A DNA stretch of 7,641 nucleotides from Bacteroidales bacterium (GCA_023145955.1 JAGLDA010000075.1:1-7641); one strand, 5' to 3'. Counted from the stretch's first letter, positions 1-6,767 are shown. The notes: generated by a model not told the origin, from the sequence alone. Made by a program: numbers and translations.

Positions 1-468
1 TTTACATTATCACCTTATTTCAACTTCAGCTCTTTGGCTTGGTATTTTTCTTTATTCTCTTATACTTTAGGGCATGTAAGTTTTGCTCACCTATTTGGCA
101 ATTTATCTATTATGCTATTAATTGGGCCAATTCTTGAGGAAAAATATGGAAGCAAAACTCTTTTATTAATGATGGCTGCAACAGCACTTTTTACGGCCTT
201 ATTAAACAATTTATTTTTTAGTACAGGACTTATTGGAGCCAGTGGAATTGTTTTTATGATGATAATACTTGTTTCCTTTGCCAATTCCAAAGGAAATGAG
301 ATTCCCCTTACTTTTATTCTTGTTCTACTTTTATACCTTGGCAAAGAAGTTTTTATGGCATTTGAATCTGATTCTATATCACAATTTGCCCATATAATTG
401 GAGGTTTAGCAGGTGCTATATTTGGGTTCTCTCCTATTATTAAGAAAAGAACACCTAATTTATTGTAA
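1..468 (+). CDS. Rhomboid-family intramembrane serine protease, 5' end cut by window edge
   Basis: This is the C-terminal 155 residues of a rhomboid protease, a polytopic inner-membrane enzyme that cleaves transmembrane substrates within the bilayer. The frame is open from base 1, so the gene starts outside the window. A TTG at 34 is an internal Leu, not a credible start, because rhomboid-like sequence continues before it. The visible marks are the GHVSFAHLFGN motif (two His and an Asn, codons from about 70 to 102), the catalytic serine in GASG (Ser codon 241-243) and the second catalytic residue, His, in AHIIGG (codon 391-393). Both members of the Ser-His dyad are present, so the enzyme should be active. 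Hydrophobic helices separate the motifs, and a short basic tail (IIKKRTPNLL) ends the protein. The missing N-terminus should hold at least the first membrane helix. The substrate cannot be inferred. Its stop codon (466-468) overlaps the 3' end of the converging transporter gene. Confidence 0.88.
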   Translation, partial: FTLSPYFNFSSLAWYFSLFSYTLGHVSFAHLFGNLSIMLLIGPILEEKYGSKTLLLMMAATALFTALLNNLFFSTGLIGASGIVFMMIILVSFANSKGNEIPLTFILVLLLYLGKEVFMAFESDSISQFAHIIGGLAGAIFGFSPIIKKRTPNLL

Positions 469-2649
469 TGTATCCTTTGTAGAATTATACTTAGGAATAA
501 TAATATTATCCCAAACATTCCAAATAGGCTTCTCCTTTTTATACTCTTGTCCCAAAATCCATTGTTTATATATTTTTTCTATCGTGCCATCTTGTTGTCG
601 GTAGTCTATCCAATTATCGATATACCTATTCCATACAGCACTCTTTGCAACAGGAAATACCAATGCATTTTTTAAGTGAACAGGTAAAGGGTTTACAACC
701 TTATAACCATCATTAAGAATGGTAAGAGCACTAGCACGTTCTGCACTAGTCAAATAGGCATCAATTTTTATTGAGTCAGGCAAAACTGATTGATCAAAGA
801 AATCGTTTAGGTCTTGCATTGCATAAGCTCCTCCACCCTTGAAAAACGAGATATACTCTTCAGCAATATCACCTCTCTCAAAATAAGCAATAGTAAACGT
901 ATCTACATTAGAAGCATTTTCAAATGAATTAAAATTTTCATTTTCTTTTTTAACAACTAAAGCTAAAGATACTTTTAAATATGGCTTTGAGAATTGAATT
1001 TGTTCAGCATAATTACTCGAAAGAAATATATCTGATACAACAATATCAAAATAATCACTTTTAAGTTCTTTTATTAATTCACCTTTTTCTATGGGAACAA
1101 ATACTATACTAACACCCAAGTCCTCAGCAAGTTTATGCGATATATCAATTCCCAATCCCACAAGTAAAGAATCCGAATTATAATAACTATATGGCATAGC
1201 ATTATCATAAAAGCCAACCCTAAGAGTTTTAGTACGTTTTATTCTACTCAAAGAATTCTCTCTGCGCCATTTTCGCTTAGGATTTCGCTTTGACTCCTTT
1301 AAAATAGTATAAGGCTGTTCGTTGCTAATTAGTTTAAACGAATCAAGAATTTCCAAGTTTGTAGGTATTCTAGACATATTCCATTCAAGAACTTTATTCA
1401 TTCCCAAAATACCACCAGTGCCTATTAAGCTAATAACTATCAATGCACTAATAAGCTTCTTTAAACTAAATTTAAGAATCCCCTGTGTAGCCGATAATGT
1501 AAGCAATGTTAATGTAATTAGATGGAAAGCTCCCAATACAACCCTCACCCTATCAGTAAGCACTGTTGAAACCACAAATAACTGAAATGTTTCTTGAGGA
1601 ATACCCAATAAATCGATACTAAATGGTAAACCTGTTATAGGAGCAACAAAACTACTTAATAATGTAGAGCTCAAAAACAAAGGATAGCTATCAAGTGTAA
1701 GTTCATGACCAGAATACCATGCTGCAAAAGGCACAAAAATAAATATCATAAATGTTCCCAGATTAGGAAACGGATACGCCAAAGGCATTATAACATCTAC
1801 TTCAGCCTTAGCACTCTCTGTACCTACATTTTCAGAATCTAATATTCTCTTTATATCATCTATTAATTGTGGAAATACTACTATTATTTTGCCCGTAGCA
1901 AAAATTGTAATTAATGTAGAATGTGTAATCTTGAAAATGGTACGTGTAGAAAATGGTGTAAAAATAGAAATAACGTATGGTAAAACTATAAAAGTGATAA
2001 CAACTATTGCAAATAAATACACTAATAAATAACCTTGCAAGCGGCTCAAATCATCCAAAGTAAGCTGACTTACAACACCAGCAGCGATACTAAAAACACC
2101 TATAGGAGTTATTTTTACTATCATTTTATTTACTTGATTCAGACCATCATTTAGCACATCAAGAGGGCGCAACAACACTTCCTTATTTGGCAATTTCATT
2201 ACACCTAAGCCTACAAAAATGCTAAAAAGCACTACCGCCGGTACTATATTATTACTTAATGAAGCAAAAGGATTGGCAGGAATATATAAATCTACTATAC
2301 TAAAAGGAACGGCCTCTGTTATAAAATCGTTGCTATAAAAGCTACCACTTCCCCATTCAGGAAAAGCCAATGGCAGCACTGCCAACCATAATAGCCCTAT
2401 TCCCAAAAGCATTAATAAGAATATCAAACCATATTTTACAAGCTTTTTTCCTGTTTCAAATGATAGCCTACCAATATTTACAATTAAAGAAAACATAATA
2501 TATGGCAATACCGTCATTTGTAATAAGCCAATGAATATATCACCAATTATTGAAAACCAAGATACATGTTCTCCAAAAAAGAAACCTAATAGTATACCTA
2601 ATACAACTCCTAATAGGACTTTTGAAGAAAGAGATATTTTTTTTAGCAT
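460..2649 (-). CDS. Fusion transporter: DAACS/GltP-like membrane domain plus C-terminal family 3 solute-binding domain
   Basis: The protein has 729 residues from the ATG at 2649. An in-frame TTG at 2700 would add 17 residues but lies inside the preceding terminator hairpin, so I reject it. Residues about 1-388 match the dicarboxylate/amino acid:cation symporter fold. GDIFIGLLQMTVLPYIMFSL marks TM2, NPFASLSNNIVPAVVLFSI marks TM4, TPIGVFSIAAGVV marks TM5, and HP1, TM7, HP2 and TM8 follow. Helix 397-417 is extra to the family's eight. A linker follows (418-474), very basic at 451-474. Residues about 475-701 form an SBP_bac_3 domain (LRVGFYDNAMPYSY, GIDISHKLAEDLGV, FSKPY, DGTIEKIYKQW). The normal family has about 420 residues and no binding domain. 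The ninth helix should place the binding domain in the periplasm, tethered to its own transporter. By ungapped comparison with GltPh recalled from memory, most sodium ligands are replaced while Asp366 and Arg369 of TM8 are kept. Uptake of a small organic acid or amino acid is an inference, and the substrate is unknown. Confidence 0.87.
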   Translation of the reverse strand: MLKKISLSSKVLLGVVLGILLGFFFGEHVSWFSIIGDIFIGLLQMTVLPYIMFSLIVNIGRLSFETGKKLVKYGLIFLLMLLGIGLLWLAVLPLAFPEWGSGSFYSNDFITEAVPFSIVDLYIPANPFASLSNNIVPAVVLFSIFVGLGVMKLPNKEVLLRPLDVLNDGLNQVNKMIVKITPIGVFSIAAGVVSQLTLDDLSRLQGYLLVYLFAIVVITFIVLPYVISIFTPFSTRTIFKITHSTLITIFATGKIIVVFPQLIDDIKRILDSENVGTESAKAEVDVIMPLAYPFPNLGTFMIFIFVPFAAWYSGHELTLDSYPLFLSSTLLSSFVAPITGLPFSIDLLGIPQETFQLFVVSTVLTDRVRVVLGAFHLITLTLLTLSATQGILKFSLKKLISALIVISLIGTGGILGMNKVLEWNMSRIPTNLEILDSFKLISNEQPYTILKESKRNPKRKWRRENSLSRIKRTKTLRVGFYDNAMPYSYYNSDSLLVGLGIDISHKLAEDLGVSIVFVPIEKGELIKELKSDYFDIVVSDIFLSSNYAEQIQFSKPYLKVSLALVVKKENENFNSFENASNVDTFTIAYFERGDIAEEYISFFKGGGAYAMQDLNDFFDQSVLPDSIKIDAYLTSAERASALTILNDGYKVVNPLPVHLKNALVFPVAKSAVWNRYIDNWIDYRQQDGTIEKIYKQWILGQEYKKEKPIWNVWDNIIIPKYNSTKDTLQ

Positions 2650-2673
2650 TAATTCTGGGTTTATGTTCAAATA

Positions 2674-2681
2674 CAAAAATA
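2674..2681 (-). promoter_or_regulatory. Candidate -7 element (TATTTTTG) of the transporter gene
   Basis: On the - strand this reads TATTTTTG, a full match to the Bacteroidota -7 consensus TAnnTTTG. It ends 24 bases before the ATG at 2649, giving a short leader. A TTTG at 2698-2701, overlapping the terminator arm, could be the -33 element, but the 16-base spacing is shorter than the usual 19-21. The short motif is easily met by chance in AT-rich DNA. Confidence 0.4.
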
Positions 2682-2698
2682 GGAAAACTTTATACTGC

Positions 2699-2742
2699 AA
2701 AAAGAAATAGTTTGCATATTTCTATACAAACTATTTCTTTTT
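2699..2742 (-). terminator. Intrinsic terminator after the M3 peptidase gene
   Basis: There are two perfect 16-base inverted arms (2699-2714 and 2727-2742) around a 12-base loop. Read on the - strand, the hairpin begins 48 bases past the peptidase stop codon and its 3' arm ends in TTTTT. The arms run A-rich to T-rich, so part of the stem doubles as the U-tract. On the + strand the structure also ends in a T run (2738-2743), so it could work in both directions, but no + strand gene is near. It separates the peptidase from the transporter and overlaps the rejected upstream TTG start. Confidence 0.75.
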
Positions 2743-2790
2743 TACTACTGCATAAAAAAATAAGCAGCATCTATTTACTATATCTAAGCC

Positions 2791-4908
2791 TTATAAACCT
2801 TGGCGTTTAAGGTAGAAATCAATATTTGGCTCACGTCCTCTAAATTTTTTCCACATATTTTCCACATCGTCTGTACCTCCAGCCGAAAGAATGTTTTTAT
2901 AAAATGAGTCCGCTGTTTCCTTATCGTATAAAGAAGTTTCTTGAAAAGCACCATAAGCATCAGCATCAAGTACGGCTGTCCATAAGTATGCATAATAACC
3001 TGCTGCATATCCTCCAGCAAAAACATGAGAATAATATGTACTTCTATATCTAACAACTATTTCATCAATCAACCCTAACTCTTTCATGGCAGCAGTTTCA
3101 AACTCATTTACATTACCTGTAAATGGAGTTTCTATTTTGTGCCATGCCATATCTAACACTCCAGCAGCTACAAATTCGCTCACTACAAAACCATTATTAA
3201 AAGTGCCTGCCTTCTGCATTTTTGCAATTAATTCATCAGGAATAGTTTCGCCAGTTTCATAATGTTTAGCGTAGTTTTTAAGCACTTCTGGCTCCAATGC
3301 CCAGTTTTCCATAATTTGTGATGGTAGCTCTACAAAATCTCTTGATACAGATGTACCTGATAAACTATGATACTCACAATTACTTAACATACCGTGTAAT
3401 CCGTGACCAAATTCATGGTAAAGAGTTGTAACCTCATCAAGATTAAGCAATGCGGGAGCACTCTCTGTTGGAGGAGTGAAATTTGTAGTTAATGATACTA
3501 CTGGAATTATATTTTTACCATCATCAGTACGCTGTTGTTTCCTATAAGAGGTCATCCATGCTCCTACTCTTTTGCTAGCACGAGGATAATAATCCATATA
3601 TAAAATAGATATTAACTCACCATTGCGATATACTTCATAGGCCTCAGCCAATGGATCCATTTTAGGAATATCTTTATTTAATTTAAAATCCAAGTCATAT
3701 AATATGGCAGCAACTTCAAACATTCCATCACGTACAGTTTCCAACTTAAAATATGGCTTCAATTCTTCTTCACTTAAATTATATTTTGCCATACGCATTT
3801 TCTCAGTATAGTACCACCAATCCCATGGCATAATTTCAATATTATCAGCAGCAGCCATTTTTTGTAAGTCAACTAATTCTTCCTTAGCTCGTGATATTGC
3901 TCTCTCAGCTACATTCGACATTAGTTCATAAGCCTTTTCTGGTGTCTTAGCCATATTATCTTCAAGAATAAAATGAGCCCAATTTTTATAACCCATCAAC
4001 TGAGCTTTTTCAAGTCGTAGATTTACCAAACTCCTTACATTCTCTTTATTATCAAGACTATCATTATGGTCTCCTCTTGTTGTATATCCCAAATATATTT
4101 CTTTTCTAAGCTCACGATCATCAGCATAAGAAAGTACTGGTATCATTGATGATTTCTGAACTGTAAACATCCATTTACCTTCTTCACCTTTTGCTTTAGC
4201 TGTAATTGCTGCAGCATCAATAACGCCCTGAGGCAAACCACTTAATTTATTTTCATCAGAAATAACAATTTTAAAATTATTAGTTTCTTTCAATATATTA
4301 GTGCCAAAATTAAGAGAAAGGGTACCTAGCTCTTTATTAATTTCTTTTAACTTAGCTTTTTGCTCATCATTTAGATTGGCACCACCACGTACAAATCCTT
4401 TATATGTTTCATTAATTAATGTCTTCTGCTCTTGAGTAAGATTTGTGCGATCACAATTATCATAAACTGATTTCACTTTCTTAAACAAATCATTATTCAT
4501 TGATATTTCATCGTAAGCAGCAGTAACTTGAGGATTTAGTTCTTGTGCTAAGGCTTGCATTTCGTCATTAGTATTACACGACATAAGATTACCAAATACA
4601 CCTTCTACTTTTTCTAAAGTAGAGCCACTTCTCTCTAAAGCTACAATAGTATTAGCAAAAGTTGGCTTATCAGTATTATTAATAATTGCATCTACTTCGC
4701 TCTGAAGCTCAGCAATGGCCACTTTAAATGCAGGCTTATAATCAGCATTTACTATTTTGTCAAAAGGTGGTACGCCAAAAGGAGTATCAAACTCTTGCAA
4801 AAGAATGTTTGTTACATCTTTCATGTTTTTTTCTTTAGATTCGTTCTGTTGGCAAGCATTTAGTCCTAATAAGACTATTAATACCAAAATAAAATTCAGT
4901 TTTTTCAT
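2791..4908 (-). CDS. dcp: Peptidyl-dipeptidase Dcp-like M3 zinc metallopeptidase, lipoprotein
   Basis: This 705-residue M3-family peptidase most resembles peptidyl-dipeptidase Dcp, which removes C-terminal dipeptides from short peptides. The ATG at 4908 begins a lipoprotein signal peptide (MKKLNFILVLIVLLGLNAC), with Cys19 as the lipidated residue. Gln at +2 argues against inner-membrane retention, so I infer an outer-membrane or periplasmic location. The zinc site is HEFGH (His498, Glu499, His502), with Glu527 in ELPSQ as third ligand. The 29-residue spacing equals that in E. coli Dcp. The substrate-binding segment HVFAGGYAAGYYAY supplies His628, Tyr634 and Tyr641, matching the Dcp His601, Tyr607 and Tyr614 pattern. 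Length beyond the signal peptide fits the family (about 680). The protein looks complete and active, and likely takes part in peptide use or turnover of periplasmic peptides. Oligopeptidase A is the main alternative, but the C-terminal motif favours Dcp. Terminator-like hairpins lie on both sides. I find no clear TAnnTTTG promoter in the 38 bases between the fabD terminator and this start. Confidence 0.93.
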   Translation of the reverse strand: MKKLNFILVLIVLLGLNACQQNESKEKNMKDVTNILLQEFDTPFGVPPFDKIVNADYKPAFKVAIAELQSEVDAIINNTDKPTFANTIVALERSGSTLEKVEGVFGNLMSCNTNDEMQALAQELNPQVTAAYDEISMNNDLFKKVKSVYDNCDRTNLTQEQKTLINETYKGFVRGGANLNDEQKAKLKEINKELGTLSLNFGTNILKETNNFKIVISDENKLSGLPQGVIDAAAITAKAKGEEGKWMFTVQKSSMIPVLSYADDRELRKEIYLGYTTRGDHNDSLDNKENVRSLVNLRLEKAQLMGYKNWAHFILEDNMAKTPEKAYELMSNVAERAISRAKEELVDLQKMAAADNIEIMPWDWWYYTEKMRMAKYNLSEEELKPYFKLETVRDGMFEVAAILYDLDFKLNKDIPKMDPLAEAYEVYRNGELISILYMDYYPRASKRVGAWMTSYRKQQRTDDGKNIIPVVSLTTNFTPPTESAPALLNLDEVTTLYHEFGHGLHGMLSNCEYHSLSGTSVSRDFVELPSQIMENWALEPEVLKNYAKHYETGETIPDELIAKMQKAGTFNNGFVVSEFVAAGVLDMAWHKIETPFTGNVNEFETAAMKELGLIDEIVVRYRSTYYSHVFAGGYAAGYYAYLWTAVLDADAYGAFQETSLYDKETADSFYKNILSAGGTDDVENMWKKFRGREPNIDFYLKRQGL

Positions 4909-4945
4909 TTGTTATATTATATTTGTTTTTATATTACTTTTTATT

Positions 4946-4977
4946 AAAAAAAAAGGTGCATCAAAAAATGAAGCACC
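4946..4977 (-). terminator. Intrinsic terminator after fabD
   Basis: On the - strand a 9-base stem with one T-T mismatch (GGTGCTTCA / TGATGCACC) closes a five-T loop and is followed directly by nine T. This is the most classical rho-independent terminator in the window. It lies 51 bases past the fabD stop codon and about 40 bases before the peptidase start. Confidence 0.85.
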
Positions 4978-4989
4978 GATAGTAAAATA

Positions 4990-5022
4990 TTTATAGTTTC
5001 CTTTGCAAAGAAAACTTATAAA
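4990..5022 (-). repeat. Imperfect palindrome between the fabD stop and its terminator
   Basis: The sequence is centred on the perfect 10-base palindrome CTTTGCAAAG (5001-5010). It extends outward with one mismatch (5000/5011) and one bulged base (5017) to roughly 15 paired positions. As RNA it would form a hairpin with a tight TGCA loop just 3' of the fabD stop codon, in tandem with the terminator at 4946-4977. It could shield the fabD mRNA 3' end or be a DNA-binding site; no function can be read from sequence. Confidence 0.4.
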
Positions 5023-5028
5023 AAATCA

Positions 5029-5919
5029 TTATTCTGCTATTGCTGCACTAGAAGTATTAAGTTTTCTATTTACTTTCTTAAGCAAACCTTGAAGAACCTT
5101 TCCTGGTCCAACCTCCACATATTCGTTCATACCGCCAGCAATCATATTATTCATTATCTGAGTCCAACGTACAGGAGCTGTTAGCTGTGCAATTAAATTC
5201 TCTTTTATAATATCTGGATCTTTAACCGACTGTGCAGTTACATTCTGATATATTGGACAAATAGGAGAGCTAAATTTAGTTTTGGCAATTGCCGCAGCTA
5301 ATTCTTTCTTAGCAGGTTCCATTAATGGAGAGTGGAATGCACCACCCACATTAAGCTTCATAGCTCTACGAGCACCAGCTTCAGTCAATTTTTCAACTGC
5401 AATATCAATACCTTTAATACTTCCTGATATTACTATTTGTCCTGGGCAATTATAATTTGCTGCTACAACGATTTCGCCTTTTATTTTTGAAATAGTTTTC
5501 TCAACTACGGTATCTTCCATACCAATAATAGCAGCCATTGTTGAAGGCTCAATTTCACAAGCTTTCTGCATTGCCAAAGCTCGCTTTGAAACTAGCTTAA
5601 GTCCATCTTCAAAGGACATTGCACCTGCTGCTACTAGAGCAGAAAATTCGCCCAAGGAATGACCAGCAGTCATATCTGGTTTAAATTCATCACCTAATAC
5701 TTTTGCCAAAATAACGCTATGTAAAAATACTGCTGGTTGGGTAACCTTTGTTTGACGAAGTTCTTCTTCGGTACCATCAAACATAATATCAGTAATTCTA
5801 AATCCTAATATCTTATTTGCTTTTTCAAATAAATCTTTAGCCTTACTCGAAGACTCATAAAGATCTTTTCCCATACCTACATACTGTGCCCCCTGACCGG
5901 GAAATACAAATGCCTTCAT
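5029..5919 (-). CDS. fabD: Malonyl-CoA:ACP transacylase FabD
   Basis: FabD moves malonyl groups from CoA to acyl carrier protein in the cytosol, supplying the extender unit for type II fatty acid synthesis. The 296-residue length is close to the usual 305-310. The catalytic serine is Ser88 in the nucleophile elbow GHSLGE. The oxyanion-side glutamine is in GQGAQ near the N-terminus (Gln9). Arg113 (SKRALAMQ) should hold the malonyl carboxylate. His196 (GGAFHSPLM) is the catalytic base, and Gln245 before PVRW completes the site. The C-terminal VEVGPGKVL motif is typical. The ATG at 5919 directly begins the conserved MKAFVFPGQG. No fab gene or acpP flanks it; its neighbours are a BI-1 protein and a peptidase. 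The leader contains an unusual repeat whose third copy covers the start codon (see 5949-6014 and the findings), so expression may be controlled there. I see no clear promoter between it and the BI-1 gene, so read-through from upstream is possible. Confidence 0.97.
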   Translation of the reverse strand: MKAFVFPGQGAQYVGMGKDLYESSSKAKDLFEKANKILGFRITDIMFDGTEEELRQTKVTQPAVFLHSVILAKVLGDEFKPDMTAGHSLGEFSALVAAGAMSFEDGLKLVSKRALAMQKACEIEPSTMAAIIGMEDTVVEKTISKIKGEIVVAANYNCPGQIVISGSIKGIDIAVEKLTEAGARRAMKLNVGGAFHSPLMEPAKKELAAAIAKTKFSSPICPIYQNVTAQSVKDPDIIKENLIAQLTAPVRWTQIMNNMIAGGMNEYVEVGPGKVLQGLLKKVNRKLNTSSAAIAE

Positions 5920-5948
5920 TAAATGTCTTTTTTTAATTAATAATTAAA

Positions 5949-6014
5949 TATGCCTTTATTATGCTCTTTTTGATACTATATAAATAAATACAAAAAGATA
6001 TAAATAAAGGCATA
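5949..6014. repeat. Nested inverted repeat in the fabD leader, downstream of the BI-1 gene
   Basis: The outer arms are perfect and 12 bases long (5949-5960 and 6003-6014; core ATGCCTTTATT / AATAAAGGCAT). Inside, separated by four unpaired bases on each side, lies a second perfect 8-base pair of arms (TCTTTTTG at 5965-5972, CAAAAAGA at 5991-5998) around an 18-base A/T loop. The whole forms one long hairpin. It lies 31 bases past the BI-1 stop codon and 30 bases before fabD. It may act as a terminator for the BI-1 gene, but the T-tract on the - strand side is broken by A residues. The GC-containing outer arm recurs at the fabD start codon (5910-5920), which hints at a regulatory element. Confidence 0.6.
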
Positions 6015-6044
6015 GTGTTTTTTTAGTGTATTCTATTATAAACT

Positions 6045-6767
6045 CTATTTTCTATCGCCCATAAAACGGAGCAAAAATAAGAATAAATTGATGAAGTCTA
6101 AATATAAATTTAACGCACCCATAATTGCCAATTTATTTACATGTTCACTAGGAAAATCAATGCCTGCACCAATTCTTTTTAGCTTTTGAACATCATAAGC
6201 TGTAAGGCCAGTAAATATTAATACGCCCACAAAGCTTATAATATAATCCATAGTACTGCTTCCCATGAACATATTTACAACACTAGCAATAATAATTCCT
6301 ACTAAGGCCATCATTAGTAATGAGCCAAATTTGGTAAGATCAGTTTTGGTAGTATAACCTACCACTGCCATCACTACAAACATTAATGAGGTTACTATAA
6401 ATGTTTGAAATATTGAGCTTGAAGTATATATTAATAGTATAAAGCTAAGGCTCATCCCCATTAGTATTGAGTATATTCCAAACACTGCTACCAAAGCAGA
6501 GTATGATAGCTTATTGAAACCAAAATTCATTATAAGAATAATTGCAAAAGGAGCAAACATTACTACCCATCCTAAGCCCGACATTCCATTTTCGGTATAT
6601 AACATTGAAATCAGATCTTCATCTGTGCCAAAGAAATACGCTGTAACTGCTGTTATAGCTAAAGCAATACCCATCCACGAAAAAACATTCGAGATGAAAT
6701 TTTTAGCTAAAGCACCAGAGTAACTATATTCTGCTTGTCTTGCCTGAGGTTGATTTGTAAGGTTCAT
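6045..6767 (-). CDS. Bax inhibitor-1 / YccA family membrane protein
   Basis: This 240-residue protein belongs to the BI-1 (TMBIM/YccA/YetJ) family of seven-helix inner-membrane proteins. Some members are pH-sensitive calcium leak channels, and E. coli YccA modulates the FtsH protease. The hydrophilic N-terminus (about 20 residues) is followed by seven hydrophobic segments at about 26-46, 65-82, 88-114, 119-137, 145-168, 173-191 and 211-235. Family marks are TKTDLTKFGSLL before helix 5, GLTAYDVQKLKRIG at the end of helix 6, and IMGALNLYLDFINLF in helix 7. Asp192 and Asp224 correspond to the buried pair Asp171/Asp195 of Bacillus YetJ that gates calcium leak, so channel or pH-sensing function is plausible but inferred. 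The ATG at 6767 is preceded by a good -7 match (6801-6808). The length is normal and nothing looks broken. In this context it is probably a stand-alone stress or membrane-quality protein. Confidence 0.93.
   Translation of the reverse strand: MNLTNQPQARQAEYSYSGALAKNFISNVFSWMGIALAITAVTAYFFGTDEDLISMLYTENGMSGLGWVVMFAPFAIILIMNFGFNKLSYSALVAVFGIYSILMGMSLSFILLIYTSSSIFQTFIVTSLMFVVMAVVGYTTKTDLTKFGSLLMMALVGIIIASVVNMFMGSSTMDYIISFVGVLIFTGLTAYDVQKLKRIGAGIDFPSEHVNKLAIMGALNLYLDFINLFLFLLRFMGDRK

Noticed and set aside
34..36. TTG as the start codon of the rhomboid gene
   Set aside because: The frame is open to base 1 with rhomboid-like sequence, and the first membrane helix of the family would be missing. The gene simply enters from outside the window.
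87..518. Open frame on the - strand opposite the rhomboid gene
   Set aside because: It lies wholly antisense to the rhomboid gene and transporter end, resembles no family I recognise, and the + strand frame has catalytic motifs.
1322..1585. Short + strand frame inside the transporter gene, and similar ones at 2550-2810, 4757-4996 and 6514-6723
   Set aside because: They lie opposite well-supported coding sequence and have no recognisable domain or start signal.
2650..2700. A 17-residue N-terminal extension of the transporter from the TTG at 2700
   Set aside because: The TTG lies within the terminator hairpin of the preceding gene and upstream of the candidate -7 element. The ATG at 2649 begins MLKKISLSSKVLLG, a normal start for this family.
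2748..2767. CTGC...GCAG inverted repeat with an A-rich loop after the peptidase stop
   Set aside because: Only four paired bases; the 16-base hairpin next to it explains termination.
2784..3056. Alternative frame at the 3' end of the M3 peptidase, possibly indicating a frameshift
   Set aside because: The peptidase frame itself continues through the conserved HVFAGGYAAGYYAY segment to a normal C-terminus, so no frameshift is needed.
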